DNA from: Blasia pusilla
Lineage: Eukaryota > Marchantiophyta > Marchantiopsida > Blasiales
Length of the DNA stretch: 64,000 nucleotides
Reading direction: 5' to 3'
Assembly: GCA_050084515.1 (NCBI GenBank)
Contig: CM114272.1
Span: 25,730,001 to 25,794,000 of the forward strand
The stretch's first letter is position 1. Each line of letters starts with the position of its first letter. This document shows, piece after piece, positions 12,561-25,079 of the stretch. The notes beneath the pieces were generated by a model. It did no database searches. It was not told the DNA's origin and saw only the letters and a program-made list of their open reading frames with translations. A program made the position numbers and the translations under genes.

Positions 12561-13559
12561 TGTCGTTCTTAGATGTAGCGAAAGCTTGCATTCAGTATAT
12601 CACTCTCTCCTCACTAATCTACACCCAAACACACTTACAATAGCCAGAGTTTGGATCAATCAACCTTGCGTCTCCCGAGTCTTGGTCTCAAACCATCTTT
12701 CAAGCTCAATTGATCTAGGCGGGTCAAATACCAACTCAACCCTCACTCCCCAACACAAGCAAGTCGTTCAAGACTTGGGGTATACTTCCTTTATAGTCTA
12801 TGAAACTAAAAAGGCGCTAATACATCTGATAGTCCATACTTCAAAATAGACCTCAACAAATCTCTACTCTCGACTCGATATCTGAGTCACGGATCAAGGT
12901 CTAAGGTTGGTGTCCATAAGTGGCTCACCTAGACTTAGCTTGGTGTCCAACCATAAAGTCAATCTCTGCATGGATTCATCCCCTGCTTTTGTTTCACCTC
13001 TATGGTTCTCCAAGGTAGAGTTCAGGTTCCACACACCCTTGGAGACCCTCCCCTTATATGTAGTTCTAGAGATCTCAACCCCCTCCCTACCTTTAGGAAA
13101 GTCCTCTTAGGTCATGGCCCTCAACCCAACTATCATTTTGATACCTTGGGATAATTTATAGATCTCTACTCGTGGGTTTATCTAGATCTTTAGTGCATTA
13201 GAATTTTCTTCTCACAAGCTTTCCAACGCCACCTTATTCATTCTGAAGACATCTTGGGTCTAATCGTTATGATCTCAAAACAGAGAACCCCCAAACACTT
13301 AATCAAGTTCCAAGTCAGGTTGCATTCCTCTTGGTGCCCAACTCTTGTGGGGTTTGAGCTCTTCTCGAGTCCTACTTGACGTCTTGTATTGTTTTGCTAG
13401 GTCACCACCTTCATCATTAAGATGCCCTCAAGGCTCCCATCTCGTTTCTACAACTCATGTCTTATTTGTGAGACTCCTATGCACTTCCATCAAAGTGTGA
13501 GCCTATTAGAATTCTGATGTTTTGCGTTAGCATGCATTTCTTTTATGAGGATTGCGACA
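12561..13559. mobile_element. solo LTR of the 49.6-kb gypsy family
   Basis: It begins TGTCGTTC and ends GCGACA, the same termini as the LTR at 49589-50294, and shares its internal landmarks in order: 'CACCCAAACACAC', 'CTTCAAGCTCAA', 'AACACAAGCAAGTC', 'AAGACTTGG', 'CCCTTGGAGACC' and a TTTTATGAGG-type end. It is 999 bp, longer than the 706-bp relative, and diverged. No gag or pol adjoins it, so it is a solo LTR. Confidence 0.7.
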
Positions 13560-13561
13560 AC

Positions 13562-13652
13562 CCATCCACCACTAGGAAATAGTAACAACCCACTCACCAT
13601 CATGACTGTCTAAGCATAAGGAGTGTGGACTTTAATTCAAGGTTGATTTTCA
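13562..13652 (+). repeat. direct repeat copy 2 flanking the solo LTR
   Basis: Partner of the copy at about 12444-12534: same order of CCACTAGGAAAT, CACCATCATG, AAGGAGTGTGGACTTT and CAAGGTTGATTT. It starts almost at the LTR end. Confidence 0.7.
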
Positions 13653-13659
13653 ATCATTT

Positions 13660-16600
13660 AATTTGAAGTCATTATAAGAAGAAAATACAAGACACGAATA
13701 AAAAATATGATGGAATTTGTAGTTGAGCAAGAGTAGATAGTGTGACTTGATAGGGAGGCCATACATGTATTTGGGTGTGGAAAGGCCATTGAGTGACTTA
13801 CCGCCATCTCTTAGTGATTAATGTGCACAAGTTATCTTTTGGAGCTTTCTTAAAAACTTTTGGAGATATTATGGAGTTTCTTGGTTAGTTATTAACAAGT
13901 TTTGCTCTAATCCTTAAGAGCTTGAGAAGGATATATGTCAAGAGGAGGCTTACAAAGGCTCTTCTTTCTCCAATTGAACCTTCAAAGCATATGTTAGGGT
14001 ATGGTGCTACTAGTAATATATAAAACTTGGATTCCCTATCGTTAAGGGTGGGTATGTTTCGATTTTCCTAATTTGTTGAATGTATAGCATAGGAATGTGG
14101 TTTCTAACTGTCTTTCATCAAGTGTTTTAGAAAACGACATATGGTGTGAAACAATGATTGTGATTATGTTGAGGGAGACACACTATGATGATAAGGAGGA
14201 TAAGAATTACTTTATCGCACCCTTAGAACGTAAGAATACTTTGCATTTTTAAGTACTTACGTACCTCTGGTGGTGGTTGCCATGTGCAATTTGCAAGGTA
14301 TGGGGAGGTTTAAGGTCGTGGATGATATGTATTGAGGGCGAAAGATTATGTCTTTGCTGATCGAAATGTTTTTCATCATGGTGACTTCTTAAAACTTTAG
14401 TACTCATGTAATGTGCTGTAAATTATTACTTTCAAAAAAGATATTATATATGCCGCATCCGATTGTCTTGAAATTCAACAAAGAAAACGTAATTTCAAAA
14501 CTCTCTTTGGATATTCTTTTCCTCTCCCAAACTCTTTCCATGTAAATTGCCTCTTCATCTAATATGCAAGATAAAAGACCGATTCTCATAAGAAAGTCAA
14601 TCACATTTACGACAAAAAAATTTGCCCGAATAGATTTCCCTCATCTTCTATCTTTATGGAATCCCCATCCCCATTGCAAGTGCTAGTGACATCTATTTTT
14701 ATGGAATCCCCTTCTCCGTTCCAAAGGAGGGCCTTCGTTTTAGAGAACTTAAGTAAAATTAGAGTAGACTGTGCAAAACAAGAGAACTGTTTGCCATAAT
14801 TGCTAGTCCATGGTGGCGGGCATGGTTTGGTATGCTAACCTCATAATTACTGCAATAAACTAATTGAGTAGGTTAAGTAGTATGTCTTAGGGCAAGAAAG
14901 ACTAAAGCCAAAGCCTTCCACAGCAAGAGGGTCTGAGGATCCTCCCGGAGAGCCTTGTCAGTATAGTTGATTCAGGCGGTCATTCTGAAAAGGATTAATC
15001 TAGGAAGTCGGGTGAAGGATTGTTCAGACTTAGTCACAATACTTGAGGACTAAAGAAGATTCAGCAGTATGAGAACACCAATGCAAAATTACATCCCAAT
15101 TAGCTTCATGTAATTTCCTATCAGGCTCATCACTCGTTTCATGTAATGAAGGTGGTGAGAATAGGCCTTCAATCTATGATTACACATAATTAAAAGGTGA
15201 TGAGATAGGGGGGACTCCACATTCGTAAATAGGAACTCATAGCTACACTCATAGTCGATTCAAATGTGGGCCCAACGAGATCAAATACAAGGAGCTGCAT
15301 TATATTATGATACAACCTCTGCATCACAACCTTATTTACACATTTTTCCTCAAACTAGGGGATGGAGGAAACAGTGTACTCCGCAATTTTGACAGAGGTA
15401 AAATGGGTATTACAGGTCACAAAAATCACTATTTCTAGAACTTCCACGCACATAATCCTTGAGGAGTCTACAGATGTTTGTGTTCTCTGCATAGAGATTA
15501 AAACCCGGAGCAGGAAAGGAGGGTACTTTCTTTGTGACACTCAGTGGTGACACTCAGGTGTCCAACTCCTGCAGATGTCAAGCACGATTCACCACATGCA
15601 TCATTGAACCCTCATTGTGATCCAAACCAAGTGTGCGGAATGTCACCTGTCATATAAGCATAACAAGAACTGGGATCCGTGCAGCCTTCTACTATGCATT
15701 GAACTAATTAGAACATCCAATCATACAATCGGCATTTTACAGTTTCAATGTAGAAGTTGCGAGCTTGTAGAATTTTAACCTGCTGTGAAATACAAATCTG
15801 CATAAACTGATTGCACATAATGATCGCTCACTGTAGAAATTTCTTCATTCCTTCACGAGAGAAAAAACCTCACTGAATACACCAACACTCAACAGCATCA
15901 TGCTGCAGCATATCCCAGGAGTAAAATGGCTGCACGTGGTTCAATAGTCTGATACTCACCAGAGAAATCACCACACAGCATTTGAACGCACTTCACAGCA
16001 TCCTGCTGCAAAATGTCCCGGCAGTAACATCTCTCCACATTGCGTAACATATCAATGACTGACCAAACAGGCATAGTCAAGCTGCATAAAGTATCTCACC
16101 GCCTGCAGAGCACAAAACCAGACACTCAAATTGCTGACTCTTAACTACAAAATGTATTTGAAGAACCTGTAATGGAGTGAAGTAAAATTGAAACAGGGCA
16201 ACTTCTCTAAGTCCTCAGTTCTTAGGACCCTGAAAATTTATTGCTATCCGGTGTGGAACACCCATGCACTGCATAAGGCATAAAAGCCTTAAAAATTCCA
16301 GTAAGAAGTGCTGCCTCCCTGATCTGATAGTCTGTAGAGGGACCCAAATGAGATGGTAGTTGATTGCAAATCAGGCAATAAACCAGAGCCAGAAAGATCG
16401 TAAGTAGGAATCACCGCTGACCTGGATGTCCTAGGTTAAGAGCTTGTGCTCTTCAAGCGCAAGGCTAAGTCGTTGCAATGAACTAGGTAAGCCACTCATC
16501 AATCATTTGTACTCTGAAACAAAGCCTAAGATGAAGTGCCCGAACTTGGGTGGATGCTTTGGGTCAGATTCTGATAACAGGTAGCCCAAGGGACAAAAAG

Positions 16601-16719
16601 GCCACTAAACCCCTAGCTCAGTGTAAGAATACAAATAGGCAAGCTAGTAAAGTGATGTACTCTCAGAAGTTGCCTTAGTTGTGCATCATGTTCACGTGCA
16701 TCCTGATCACGGAAAGTTC
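13660..16719. other. intergenic DNA; 3' flank of the SAWADEE-RRM gene at its right end
   Basis: About 3 kb with only short frames and no recognisable domain. The right part should hold the 3' UTR of the minus-strand gene ending at 16720. A retroelement origin for 13.7-15 kb is possible but I see no diagnostic motif. Confidence 0.4.
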
Positions 16720-19700
16720 TTAATGATAAAGGGTCAATGTAGGGTCAGCCTTGATCATTTCTTCCTCTTCCCCCATCCTTTGAAAAAGAAGGCGAATCTG
16801 CCTGTTGTGGTGCTCAAACAACTCTGCTAGCCGTTTTGCAGCATTGTAATCTGGATCTGGGTTTCCTTTCCTCATCTCTGTGACTACTTTCAGTTTTCCA
16901 TTGGATATTTCACTTATGTGCTTGCTGGCAGCCCTTCCCTCACCCTGTAGAAGCACATAACAATGGTTATGAAAGCCTTCAACACAACAAATCTGACCCA
17001 CATGTGATTCTAACCAGGGCACAATGGGGCTTGAGAGCTGCCAAAATTTGGATAAGCACCAAAACCAGGTGCTTATCCACCTGGTTTTGGTGACCATCCT
17101 AGGTTTTTCTTTTACACAACTCATACCCCAACCAGAGTAGCCAAATTCAAGGTCTACAGAACCCAACATAACATTGTACAAAGCACTTCTAGTTGATCAT
17201 CCATGCAAGTTCACACTTGCAAAATGAACTTCAAGGGTTTGACATGAACCTGAAGTCATTAGCCTTAAGGTCTAAATTTCCACACCCTTGACCTCCACAC
17301 TATCACAACTTACCATGAATGCAGAACTCGTTGGGAAGCCCACAATATTCTCATCAATCTTTTGAGATTCCCGTGTCACTGCCCACGGTCTGCAAAAAGC
17401 TGTGCAGTTCTTATGAGTAGAACTTTAGAGACACAATTATGGTAATGAATCACCACGATGTAACAGTAAAAGTAGGCCTTAGAATGGACAGTAACAGATA
17501 AATCTGGTGACAGAGTGTTTTACACAATTCCCAGCATCCTTGAATGGACGGAATGACAAGTACTGAGGAAGAGGAACTGCATTTTCCTTTAGAGATAAAA
17601 GTCGCTAGCTATGGTGAGGACAGATCAAAGCATCTCGCAGAAAATCAAATTCTAAGTTCCCTGTCACGCATGTCAGGGCTATCATTGAAATCTATAGACG
17701 TCACATTGAGGGACATCTGTGCAACTACACAACACCTGCCAATCTCAGTAGTGGATAGATACATACCTTCCCCAATTGGATACCACAAAACAGACTTTGA
17801 AAAAAGCTAAAGCTGAGTTGGCTGCTGCTTTATTCATAAAGACGGCGTATGCCACTCCACAATTTGCACCTGGATATGGGGGAGGTACATGCACTGACCC
17901 AACAGCATCTTTCTTAAAGATGTTATGCAACATCTCCAATATGTCACTTGGATCCACATCCAGCTCTACATTTTCAATCCGGAGCACACAACCAGAGTCT
18001 CGGAGGTGTCTTAGAAGACTATTTCGGCTCTTCCTCAAATATCCAGTAGGAAGACTGCAAGTTTGCCACTCTTCCTTCTCTAACCGCAATCCTCCACAAC
18101 TGTCATTTGTGGATGCCCTGGATGTGCTTTCAGTGGCAGGAGATTTAGTGGCATCTTCCAACTCTACTGCACACTGTGACATTAAGTTAGATCTAGAAGG
18201 TTCAGGTGCTCCAGGTTGGACTGGACATAGATCTTCATCATCTGAAAGACAAACTATCTCAGGTACAGAGATGCTCGATTCTCGCTTGGGGCTCAAATAA
18301 GGCAATGGCTCTGTTGATTGTTGGCTGCTGGAACAGAAGTCCCTCCACCTGCAGTCATTGGGGGGAAAATCGGAAATAGTCTCTCTGAGGGATGTCACAG
18401 GGCCAGGTAAATTCTGGGTTTGATTGATGTTTGAGTCAACATGAACAAGATTCTCCCTGGTGAACCCAGTACCTGTAAGAGTCGAATCCACTGCATTGCT
18501 CATTTTCTTCACCTGGTCTGGATGTGCTTGTTCAGCCCCCACAGCAGCTTTACTCCAATTTATGCTCGCATCAAGCTTTTGCTCCCTCCTTCCTGTTCCA
18601 CCTAGACCGAGCTGGAAACCATCACCTTCTTTCCATGGTATACTTCCTCGCATGGGCTTTACAATTGCTGGCTTAAATACGACTTCCTCCTCATTGACTG
18701 CACTCCCCCTCCTCAGCTCCAGGGTTGAGCTACTCTTCGATGCGTGGTTCACGAAACCTGGGCTACAAGAGGTACTTGCCGAAATGCTCTCCACCATGCA
18801 CTCTGTCGTTGCTTGAGACTTTGCTCTTACACTGTGTTCTGAGCTGCTAGAGGTCCTCGCAGATTTAAAAGATGGAAACTGCTCAAAGATGACTTCCGAT
18901 GAAGGTTTGTCGGCCAATTTGCAACCTGAAACCGTATCAGAGGTTGGTACCGTGCATTGAGAAGAGGCCTTGTTAGAAAAAGTTTTCCCTGGAGGATCTA
19001 GACTTCCGGGTGGCAAGTCTGAAGAAACTCTCATTACAGACGCGTCAAAAGGTTCCCCGGCCTTACCCTTCGCGGAAGATACCACCCGACATCCTCTTTC
19101 CTTCTCTTCGAACCCACGGGACTTCTGATTACAATCCACACACCTAACCCGTCGTGCATGAGCTCCAACTAAACCCAAGACGTTACGTACAACAAGATGA
19201 GTATCGATATTCTTTTCAGAGAGCAAGCAGATGTCTGCGCAACCCAGTTCAACTTCTTGGCCTTCATCAGGACCACACTCCCATATAGCATAGAACTGGC
19301 ATTTGCAACACTCCTCACCATTCTCAAAGACGTGATCTTGGCGGACCACCTGCCCATTGATCAAATGTTAAAATTAGTCCTTGCGGACCGCACGGAGCCA
19401 AAATCAGTGCAACACTTGTAACAATCGAGGTTGCTGCACCTCAGACTACAAGGCTAAAAAGGACGACCAGCACGGGAAATCTCTGAGATAAACTGGGAAG
19501 TAATTGCTATTTGACAAATTCCTGTGGAATACCATGGACTTTCCGGCTTGTGACCTACTTGGGCAGCGTGTCGGCTTCCATTTAATCGTGACGAGTTTCA
19601 CAAATGGATACAGGAATCAAAACTCCTGCCATCCCTTCGAATACGTTCAACCAGAGTCGAAGTTGTCCTATCGGCGTACCAGCTCCTACTAGATAAATGG

Positions 19701-20902
19701 AGTAACATCTTCGGTTCTGATCCAAGATACTGACGAGCACACTCACACCGCCGAGGATAGACACGAAGTTCATGATGTGCCAGGCAGTGACTTAGGACTT
19801 CGAATTCCCAGCCTACGATAGTCGTAAGGTATCGACAGTGGCTAAGACATAAGCAATCAAGATACGTTGCGGGTTCCCCCGCAGAAAAAAATGTCGGAGC
19901 AACCTAGAAACTCTAACCTTTTGTCCTTTAAGCTGTAAAATAGAGGTCTTCAACTTTGCGGATGCCATCAAACTAGGCTGAAGTGTCCTCGCCTATGCAG
20001 AGTGTGTTCTCCATACGAGAGAAACATCTGATGACAAGCTCGGGAGTCAGCTGTAGGTGTGAACTCATGACGCGAGCTGGAAAGAGACCACCCACGGTAC
20101 AAGTACTGGGACTCCCGACAATATCGGCTGCTGAATGCCTTCCGGATCGCTAGAAATGTTCTTGCCAGCAGAGAACCACTCTCAGATGAAAAACTTACCG
20201 CGTTCGATGAAGTGGAAGAAAATCCGTGTCCGGTAACATGCGATATTTGAAAGTTAACCCCTTTCAAGCCACCGTAGGCATGAGACAACTGCAGGCTTCG
20301 AAAGAGAGGAAGTAAATGACGCCAAATGGGATCCGGTCCTAGGTGGATTTACGGTCTATGGGGAAAATATCCAGTGGAGACACCCTCAGCAGTGGCAAAT
20401 TGGTCAGCGCTCGACCATTCATTGTCAAGAGTGTATCAGATTGTCCTTCCAGTAATTGCAGAATAATAGAGTCCCTTGATAAATTTTGGAATTCATTCAT
20501 TCTAATCGATAAACTCGTGGGGTCTAAATCTACCTGATTGATGACGGCGTCGTAGTATTTGAGATCCCGATCCTGCCCACGATCTTTCGTAGCACAAACT
20601 CGAGCGTCGACGCGGACACTGCCACAGTTCTCATCCTGGAGCTGAGTTGAAGTCCACCGGATGACTTGGTTAATATTCTCAAGACCCGCCAGATAACTGA
20701 CGGACCAACATTCAAGCTCCAAAGGAAAGAGCGTGAATCGCACGCTGACATTACCACCAATTACTTCCACTTCCGCATCATACCACGCCCCGTCGTGTTG
20801 TGACTTTGCTTCGATACCACCTGCGACAACGTCGGCTTCCATGACCGACTGTTCACCTCTGCTCTTCTTTTGAGGCGGCTCCCTCCATACGACCCTTGCC
20901 AT
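16720..20902 (-). CDS. SAWADEE-like / RRM-like nuclear protein, 4 exons, 750 residues
   Basis: Seen: exons 20534-20902, 17767-19349, 17314-17389 and 16720-16944 (minus) join in frame to 2253 bp. Donors CAG|GTAGAT, AAG|GTATGT and ATG|GTAAGT fix the phase. Residues about 28-185 carry the SAWADEE-type pattern: SQHDGAWYDAEVEV, VRF, STQLQDENC, then KYYDAV and, across intron 1, H129 with NGEECCKC (C137/C138, C140) and WECGPDEG, which fits the single-His, three-Cys zinc site of that fold. A long Ser-rich disordered middle follows. Residues about 573-660 look like an RRM (VLRIENVELDVDPSDILEML ... GVAYAVF) running into NWGRPWAVTRES. The tail (GEGRAASKHISEISNGKLKV) is charged and helical. Known: SAWADEE domains read histone tails in RNA-directed DNA methylation factors, and plant proteins pairing such a domain with an RRM exist. 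Target and pathway are not shown by sequence. Intron 1 is about 1.2 kb. All frames are intact, so the gene is probably functional. Confidence 0.85.
16945..17313 (-). other. last intron of the SAWADEE-RRM gene, with a perfect hairpin
   Basis: The intron between exons 3 and 4 contains a perfect inverted repeat with 15-bp arms at 17057-17071 and 17078-17092 (CACCAAAACCAGGTG) and a 6-base loop. An open frame runs through the intron into exon 4, so intron retention would add residues rather than stop translation at once. Confidence 0.6.
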
Positions 20903-22320
20903 CAGGATCCTTCACTGAGAATATTCCGAGATTTTGAAGGCCACAATTCATATAGAGCGCACATAGAAGGCAGTGCCTGTCAGGCAAGAATGTGGCTTGC
21001 ACTTGTTAACCTAATTGAAATACTGCAAGCCTCCATAGTGAACCGTTGGGGCCCCTCAATGTGCTTTGATTTAGGATCCGCAGGTGAATGTGGACATGAT
21101 CATGATCTCCACATGGAGATTCCCGATGAGTGAGCCAGACGCGCAGATTATGATTTCAGAACCCCCAATCCCTGCAATTGTTTAGGACAGCAAGTTGTGA
21201 GATCTTGTGGATAGCATTTCTGAAGGTAGTAACATGTTCCCCGGTGTTCGCGCCACAAGCTGATTCCACGAAGATTTCGAAGTTGCTCGTGCTTCGATTC
21301 GTTTCTTTCGGCCATTCAGTCACTGAAATGTGCTCTCTCGTCACTTGCCCAAGCGGAAACCGCGTCCGATGCTTCAGAGTGACAATCTGCTGCCTGACGC
21401 TGATGAAGTGTGTAAAATTCAGAGGAGATGCGTTGTGACGGATACGAGGACGCAAAACCGTTTGAAGCTCGGCGAGAGAGCTCAGGTGGGACACCAACGC
21501 AGCCTTCAACCTACTTTAAGCAAACTAAACTAAATCGCGGCAGAAATCGCGGTCGGTATCAAAGGCCTAATAAACAAATTTTGCAAGAAAAGGACATTTT
21601 GCCACGCATACCGTATGTGCATTGTGCATACGGCGCAACCAACAGCCCCCTACTACTGTAGCAATCTCCCCTTCCCACCGCGTAGCAATTGTGTCCTCGC
21701 TCCCCAAAATTTTACCATGCATCGTCCACCTTCAAAATGTTCCTCACTGAAAACCCTGTTACAAACCCCTTCCTAAACCTCCCGTCTCGAAGGTTTGTCG
21801 CGTGTCTCTGCATCGCATACGTGAAGGAAGAGAAGACCGTAACGACGACCCTGACAGCGGGATGGACGGCGTTGAAGACTGGCATCGTTAAGCTCCCTCA
21901 GCTCCACCCCACTGGTACTGATTGGTTGGACGGCAAATCAGGTTTTGAACTGTAGGGTTAGTTCGGAGCGTGATTTCAGTTCGGCTGGACGTGGACGTAA
22001 ACTCTGCTATGGGGCTGCCCTTCCCTGCCCTGCGCTGCGCTGCCCTGCCCTGCTCTGCGTTGCGTTGCGTTGAATTTTGACGAGACGGGTATGGTACTAC
22101 TACTACTACTACGGTAGCACGGATCCCAGTGATGATGCTCTAAAATCCAGGGCGTACTGCTAAAAGAACGAACGGAATGATGCACTCACCACCCTGAGAC
22201 GGAGACAGGGATCGTGGATGTACGTCAGCGCGCACACAGAAACTCTCTCTCTGACATTCCATCCATGCGCTGCGCAAGACTGCCTGGAATGGAATAAGTA
22301 AGCGATCTACTTTGATATGC
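20903..22320. other. upstream region of the SAWADEE-RRM gene with simple repeats
   Basis: The promoter of the minus-strand gene should lie here. Open frames on both strands show no domain. Simple repeats are a CCCTG/GCGTT-type minisatellite at about 22015-22072 and a CTA triplet run at about 22096-22112. No gene was recognised. Confidence 0.45.
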
Positions 22321-23148
22321 CCTTTTTTTGTTGAATATAAGATCTGCCGATCGTGCGAGAAATCTTGAGCGATTCTACATAGTTCTAAGCAAACCTCTTC
22401 ATATTTTTGGGCATGTAGTAATTAATGGTTTGGAGAAGTATTTTTATTCAAATTTTAAAGTAATTTTTATGTTTTTATTTAAAAGTATCGTATGTAATAT
22501 ATGTATCACATGATATGTAATCATTAATTGGAGGATACAATTTTCTCTAGCTGCTCCTCTTCCTTGGTATGACCGGTGTCACTAGATTTCCTACAAAATC
22601 CTACCTCTCATCATGTCGTTTTGGATGGGGTATATTACATAATACACCCTATCTAAAAGGTAAGATTATATCTCCTATTAGTGAAATAAATTCCAGAGCT
22701 GTTTCAAAAAAAATTCCCGTTCAAATGTGGTCCCCATCTTTACAAATTTCTCATCCCTAAATGAAAGGAGATGGATTCCCTATCTCCCTCTTGATAAACA
22801 CACATAGATTCTCAATAGTCTAACGGACGTTATCGTGATGCATATGTTAAATTGAATAAAGAAAAACTAATTTTGAATGATTTAAACAACACATTTGAAA
22901 GTTTTATTAGTTAAATATAATTAAAAAACTTTAAAATGGAATAGACACTACTTGATAATAGTAAAAATTACACAAAATTCTATACCTAATGGAAAGGTTT
23001 TGTAAACATGTGGTGATATGCAAAATATATGCCTCAAATGACATATGCCAATCATCGCCTAATATCGATAAAAATTCCAGATCCACTAAACTACCACTTT
23101 TTCATCACCTCGGGCCTTAAATGCCCTCCAAATACATGCACCATAATT
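22321..23148. other. AT-rich spacer without gene
   Basis: AT-rich, stops in all frames. Nothing recognisable. Confidence 0.4.
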
Positions 23149-23514
23149 CGACGCTCTTCCAACATTTCACATATCCCCTTCTGCAAACTATGTGATAATT
23201 GTGAGGACCCTAACATAATCGCTACCCTGTATATCCACTCTCACACAATAAGAGAAGTAAAACTCAAGTAGACTAGCATCATACCAATGTTGGAGGAGAT
23301 CCAAGGTTACGAGTAAAATTAACCCTAAACCCGACGCTCTTCCGACATTTCACATATCCCCATCTGCAAACTATGTGATAATTGTGAGGACCTTAACATA
23401 ATTGCTACTTTGTATGTCCACTCTCACACAAGAAGAGAAGAAAAACTCAAGTAGACTAGCATCATACCAATGTTGGAGGAGATCCAAGGTTACGAGTAAA
23501 ATTAACCCTAAACC
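23149..23514 (+). repeat. two tandem copies of a 183-bp unit
   Basis: Copy 1 is 23149-23331 and copy 2 is 23332-23514. Both run from CGACGCTCTTCC to GAGTAAAATTAACCCTAAAC and differ at only about a dozen positions. The unit is not coding. A short AACCCTAAACCCTAAA stretch ends the array. Confidence 0.9.
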
Positions 23515-24332
23515 CTAAATTTTCAATTCATTACACTAGAGCCTTACCCTCTCTATGCATGGATGACATGAAATCTTGGAACTACAGAAATTATTGTTCC
23601 ATCTTCCATTTCCCAACCCATTCAATTTTTCTTTTTCACTTTTTTAAATTTTCTGAAGATAACATGTGTCAACACCAAGAAAACCGAAATCCCTCTTCTT
23701 CTAAATCCATACTCAGTTAGTAGTATAGATAGTTGCATTTCAAATTTTAACTATATTTACGTATTATAAAATTCTGTACAACGTATGGAAAGCCGGTTCA
23801 AATAATCAGGATTACCGTTTCCGATCGGAAATGGCCGGTAATCACATTACCGGGCCCCACGGGAAAACTCCCCGAGCCCTGCATCATACGGCCCCGCACG
23901 TACGACAACTAGTATCTGATCATTCTGATTGAATCCTCCCCACAAAGACCACTAGGAGCGACGCCCGCCGAATCTGGCACCATCTGGTCGAGTCACACGG
24001 CCTTTATTAACGCCACTTTTGAAACTCGCGGCTTTTTCCCCCGAGGTCTAAGACGCCCTCTTTATAGCGTTAAACCTGAAGCGCACCGAATTCCTCGGAA
24101 ATCGCATGTACATTCTTCAGCGTTCCAAGGATCGACGGCGCCCATCATAATTGTTGCTCTCTTCATAATTATAAATCTCTTATCATATCGTTATGTGTTC
24201 GGTATCGCTACGTGAATTTTGGTAACCATATTTCACGTGACTTTGTTTTAGTTCTTAAACATAGTTTATCACTAAGGTTACGATGCTTAGATAAATGTGG
24301 AATTATTTGTAGGGATCATAGTTACCATGGGA

Positions 24333-24368
24333 AGGAGAATAGTAACTCCCTCGAGTTACTATTCTCCT
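24333..24368. repeat. perfect 16-bp-arm hairpin
   Basis: The left arm 24333-24348 (AGGAGAATAGTAACTC) and right arm 24353-24368 are exact reverse complements around a 4-base loop. The surrounding 23.5-24.7 kb is non-coding. Confidence 0.85.
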
Positions 24369-24743
24369 CCCCCTCTCCATTTCACCATACATGAAAAAGG
24401 GCAATCAAAGTTATTATTTAGGGAGATCATACGAGGAAAAACTTTTCCATAGATGGCTTTTTTTTCAATCGAGTGGTAGCCCTTCAAAGAGTTTCGAGAA
24501 TTTGTGCGTACATTTTTGCATAGTATTAGGGCTTCTTATTTGATTCTTAAATTAGTCTCACTAGATTGTAATGGTGAGCCTTGTTTTTACCCCTTGAACC
24601 GTTGGCGACAAACCAACTAGGAGTACCATGATCCACATATGTGTGATGTTCGTCCTCTTTGGCAAAGAGTTTAAACCCTTCCAATATTATCATGTGTATA
24701 CACATCATTACACAACATATGTCATGTGCCTACTCCTTTTGAA

Positions 24744-25050
24744 TGTCAATCTCAAGAGTTGTCAAAGCGTTCATTTAGTAGGACACACTCACATTGTAGA
24801 TCTACATTCAAACACACTCACGTTAGTCTGGTTCGGGTTGATCAGCTTTCCAACTCCCCGAGTTCTCAACTCGAACCAAATATCAAGATCAACCTTCCTA
24901 ATTCCTCACTTCCCAACACAAGCAAGTCTCCCTAGACTTTGGACATACTTTATGGATAACTCATACACCTAAAATGACCCTCGCACGCCTAGCGGTCCCA
25001 ACTGTCCAATGGTCCTCGCATGAACCCCTAACCGAGCCCCAAATTTAAAT
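24744..25050. mobile_element. truncated LTR of the 49.6-kb gypsy family
   Basis: It starts TGTCAATC after a flank (CCTACTCC) shared with the solo LTR at 12.5 kb. It repeats the family landmarks 'CATTCAAACACACTCACGTTAGTC', 'AACACAAGCAAGTCTCC', 'CGCGCC/CACGCCTAGCGGTCCCAACTG' and 'ACCGAGCCC' in order. The rest of the LTR is missing and a CACTA transposase relic begins just beyond. Confidence 0.65.
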
Positions 25051-25079
25051 AAAGATATTTTGGTACTTCTCGTCTTTTT

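Noticed and set aside
17776-18816. Plus-strand frames of 174 and 118 codons
   Set aside because: They are shadows of the long second exon of the minus-strand SAWADEE-RRM gene.
19968-20288. 106-codon minus-strand open frame between exons 1 and 2 of the SAWADEE-RRM gene
   Set aside because: The donor CAG|GTAGAT at 20534 and acceptor GGGCAG at 19350 join the SAWADEE halves exactly (YYDAVINQ then VVRQDHVF), which places this frame inside intron 1.
22096-22112. CTA triplet run and neighbouring CCCTG minisatellite as a regulatory element
   Set aside because: Simple-sequence repeats with nothing to show a function.
23505-23520. Telomere-like AACCCTAAACCCTAAA
   Set aside because: Only about two units, embedded in a tandem duplication. 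This is too short to suggest an interstitial telomere.
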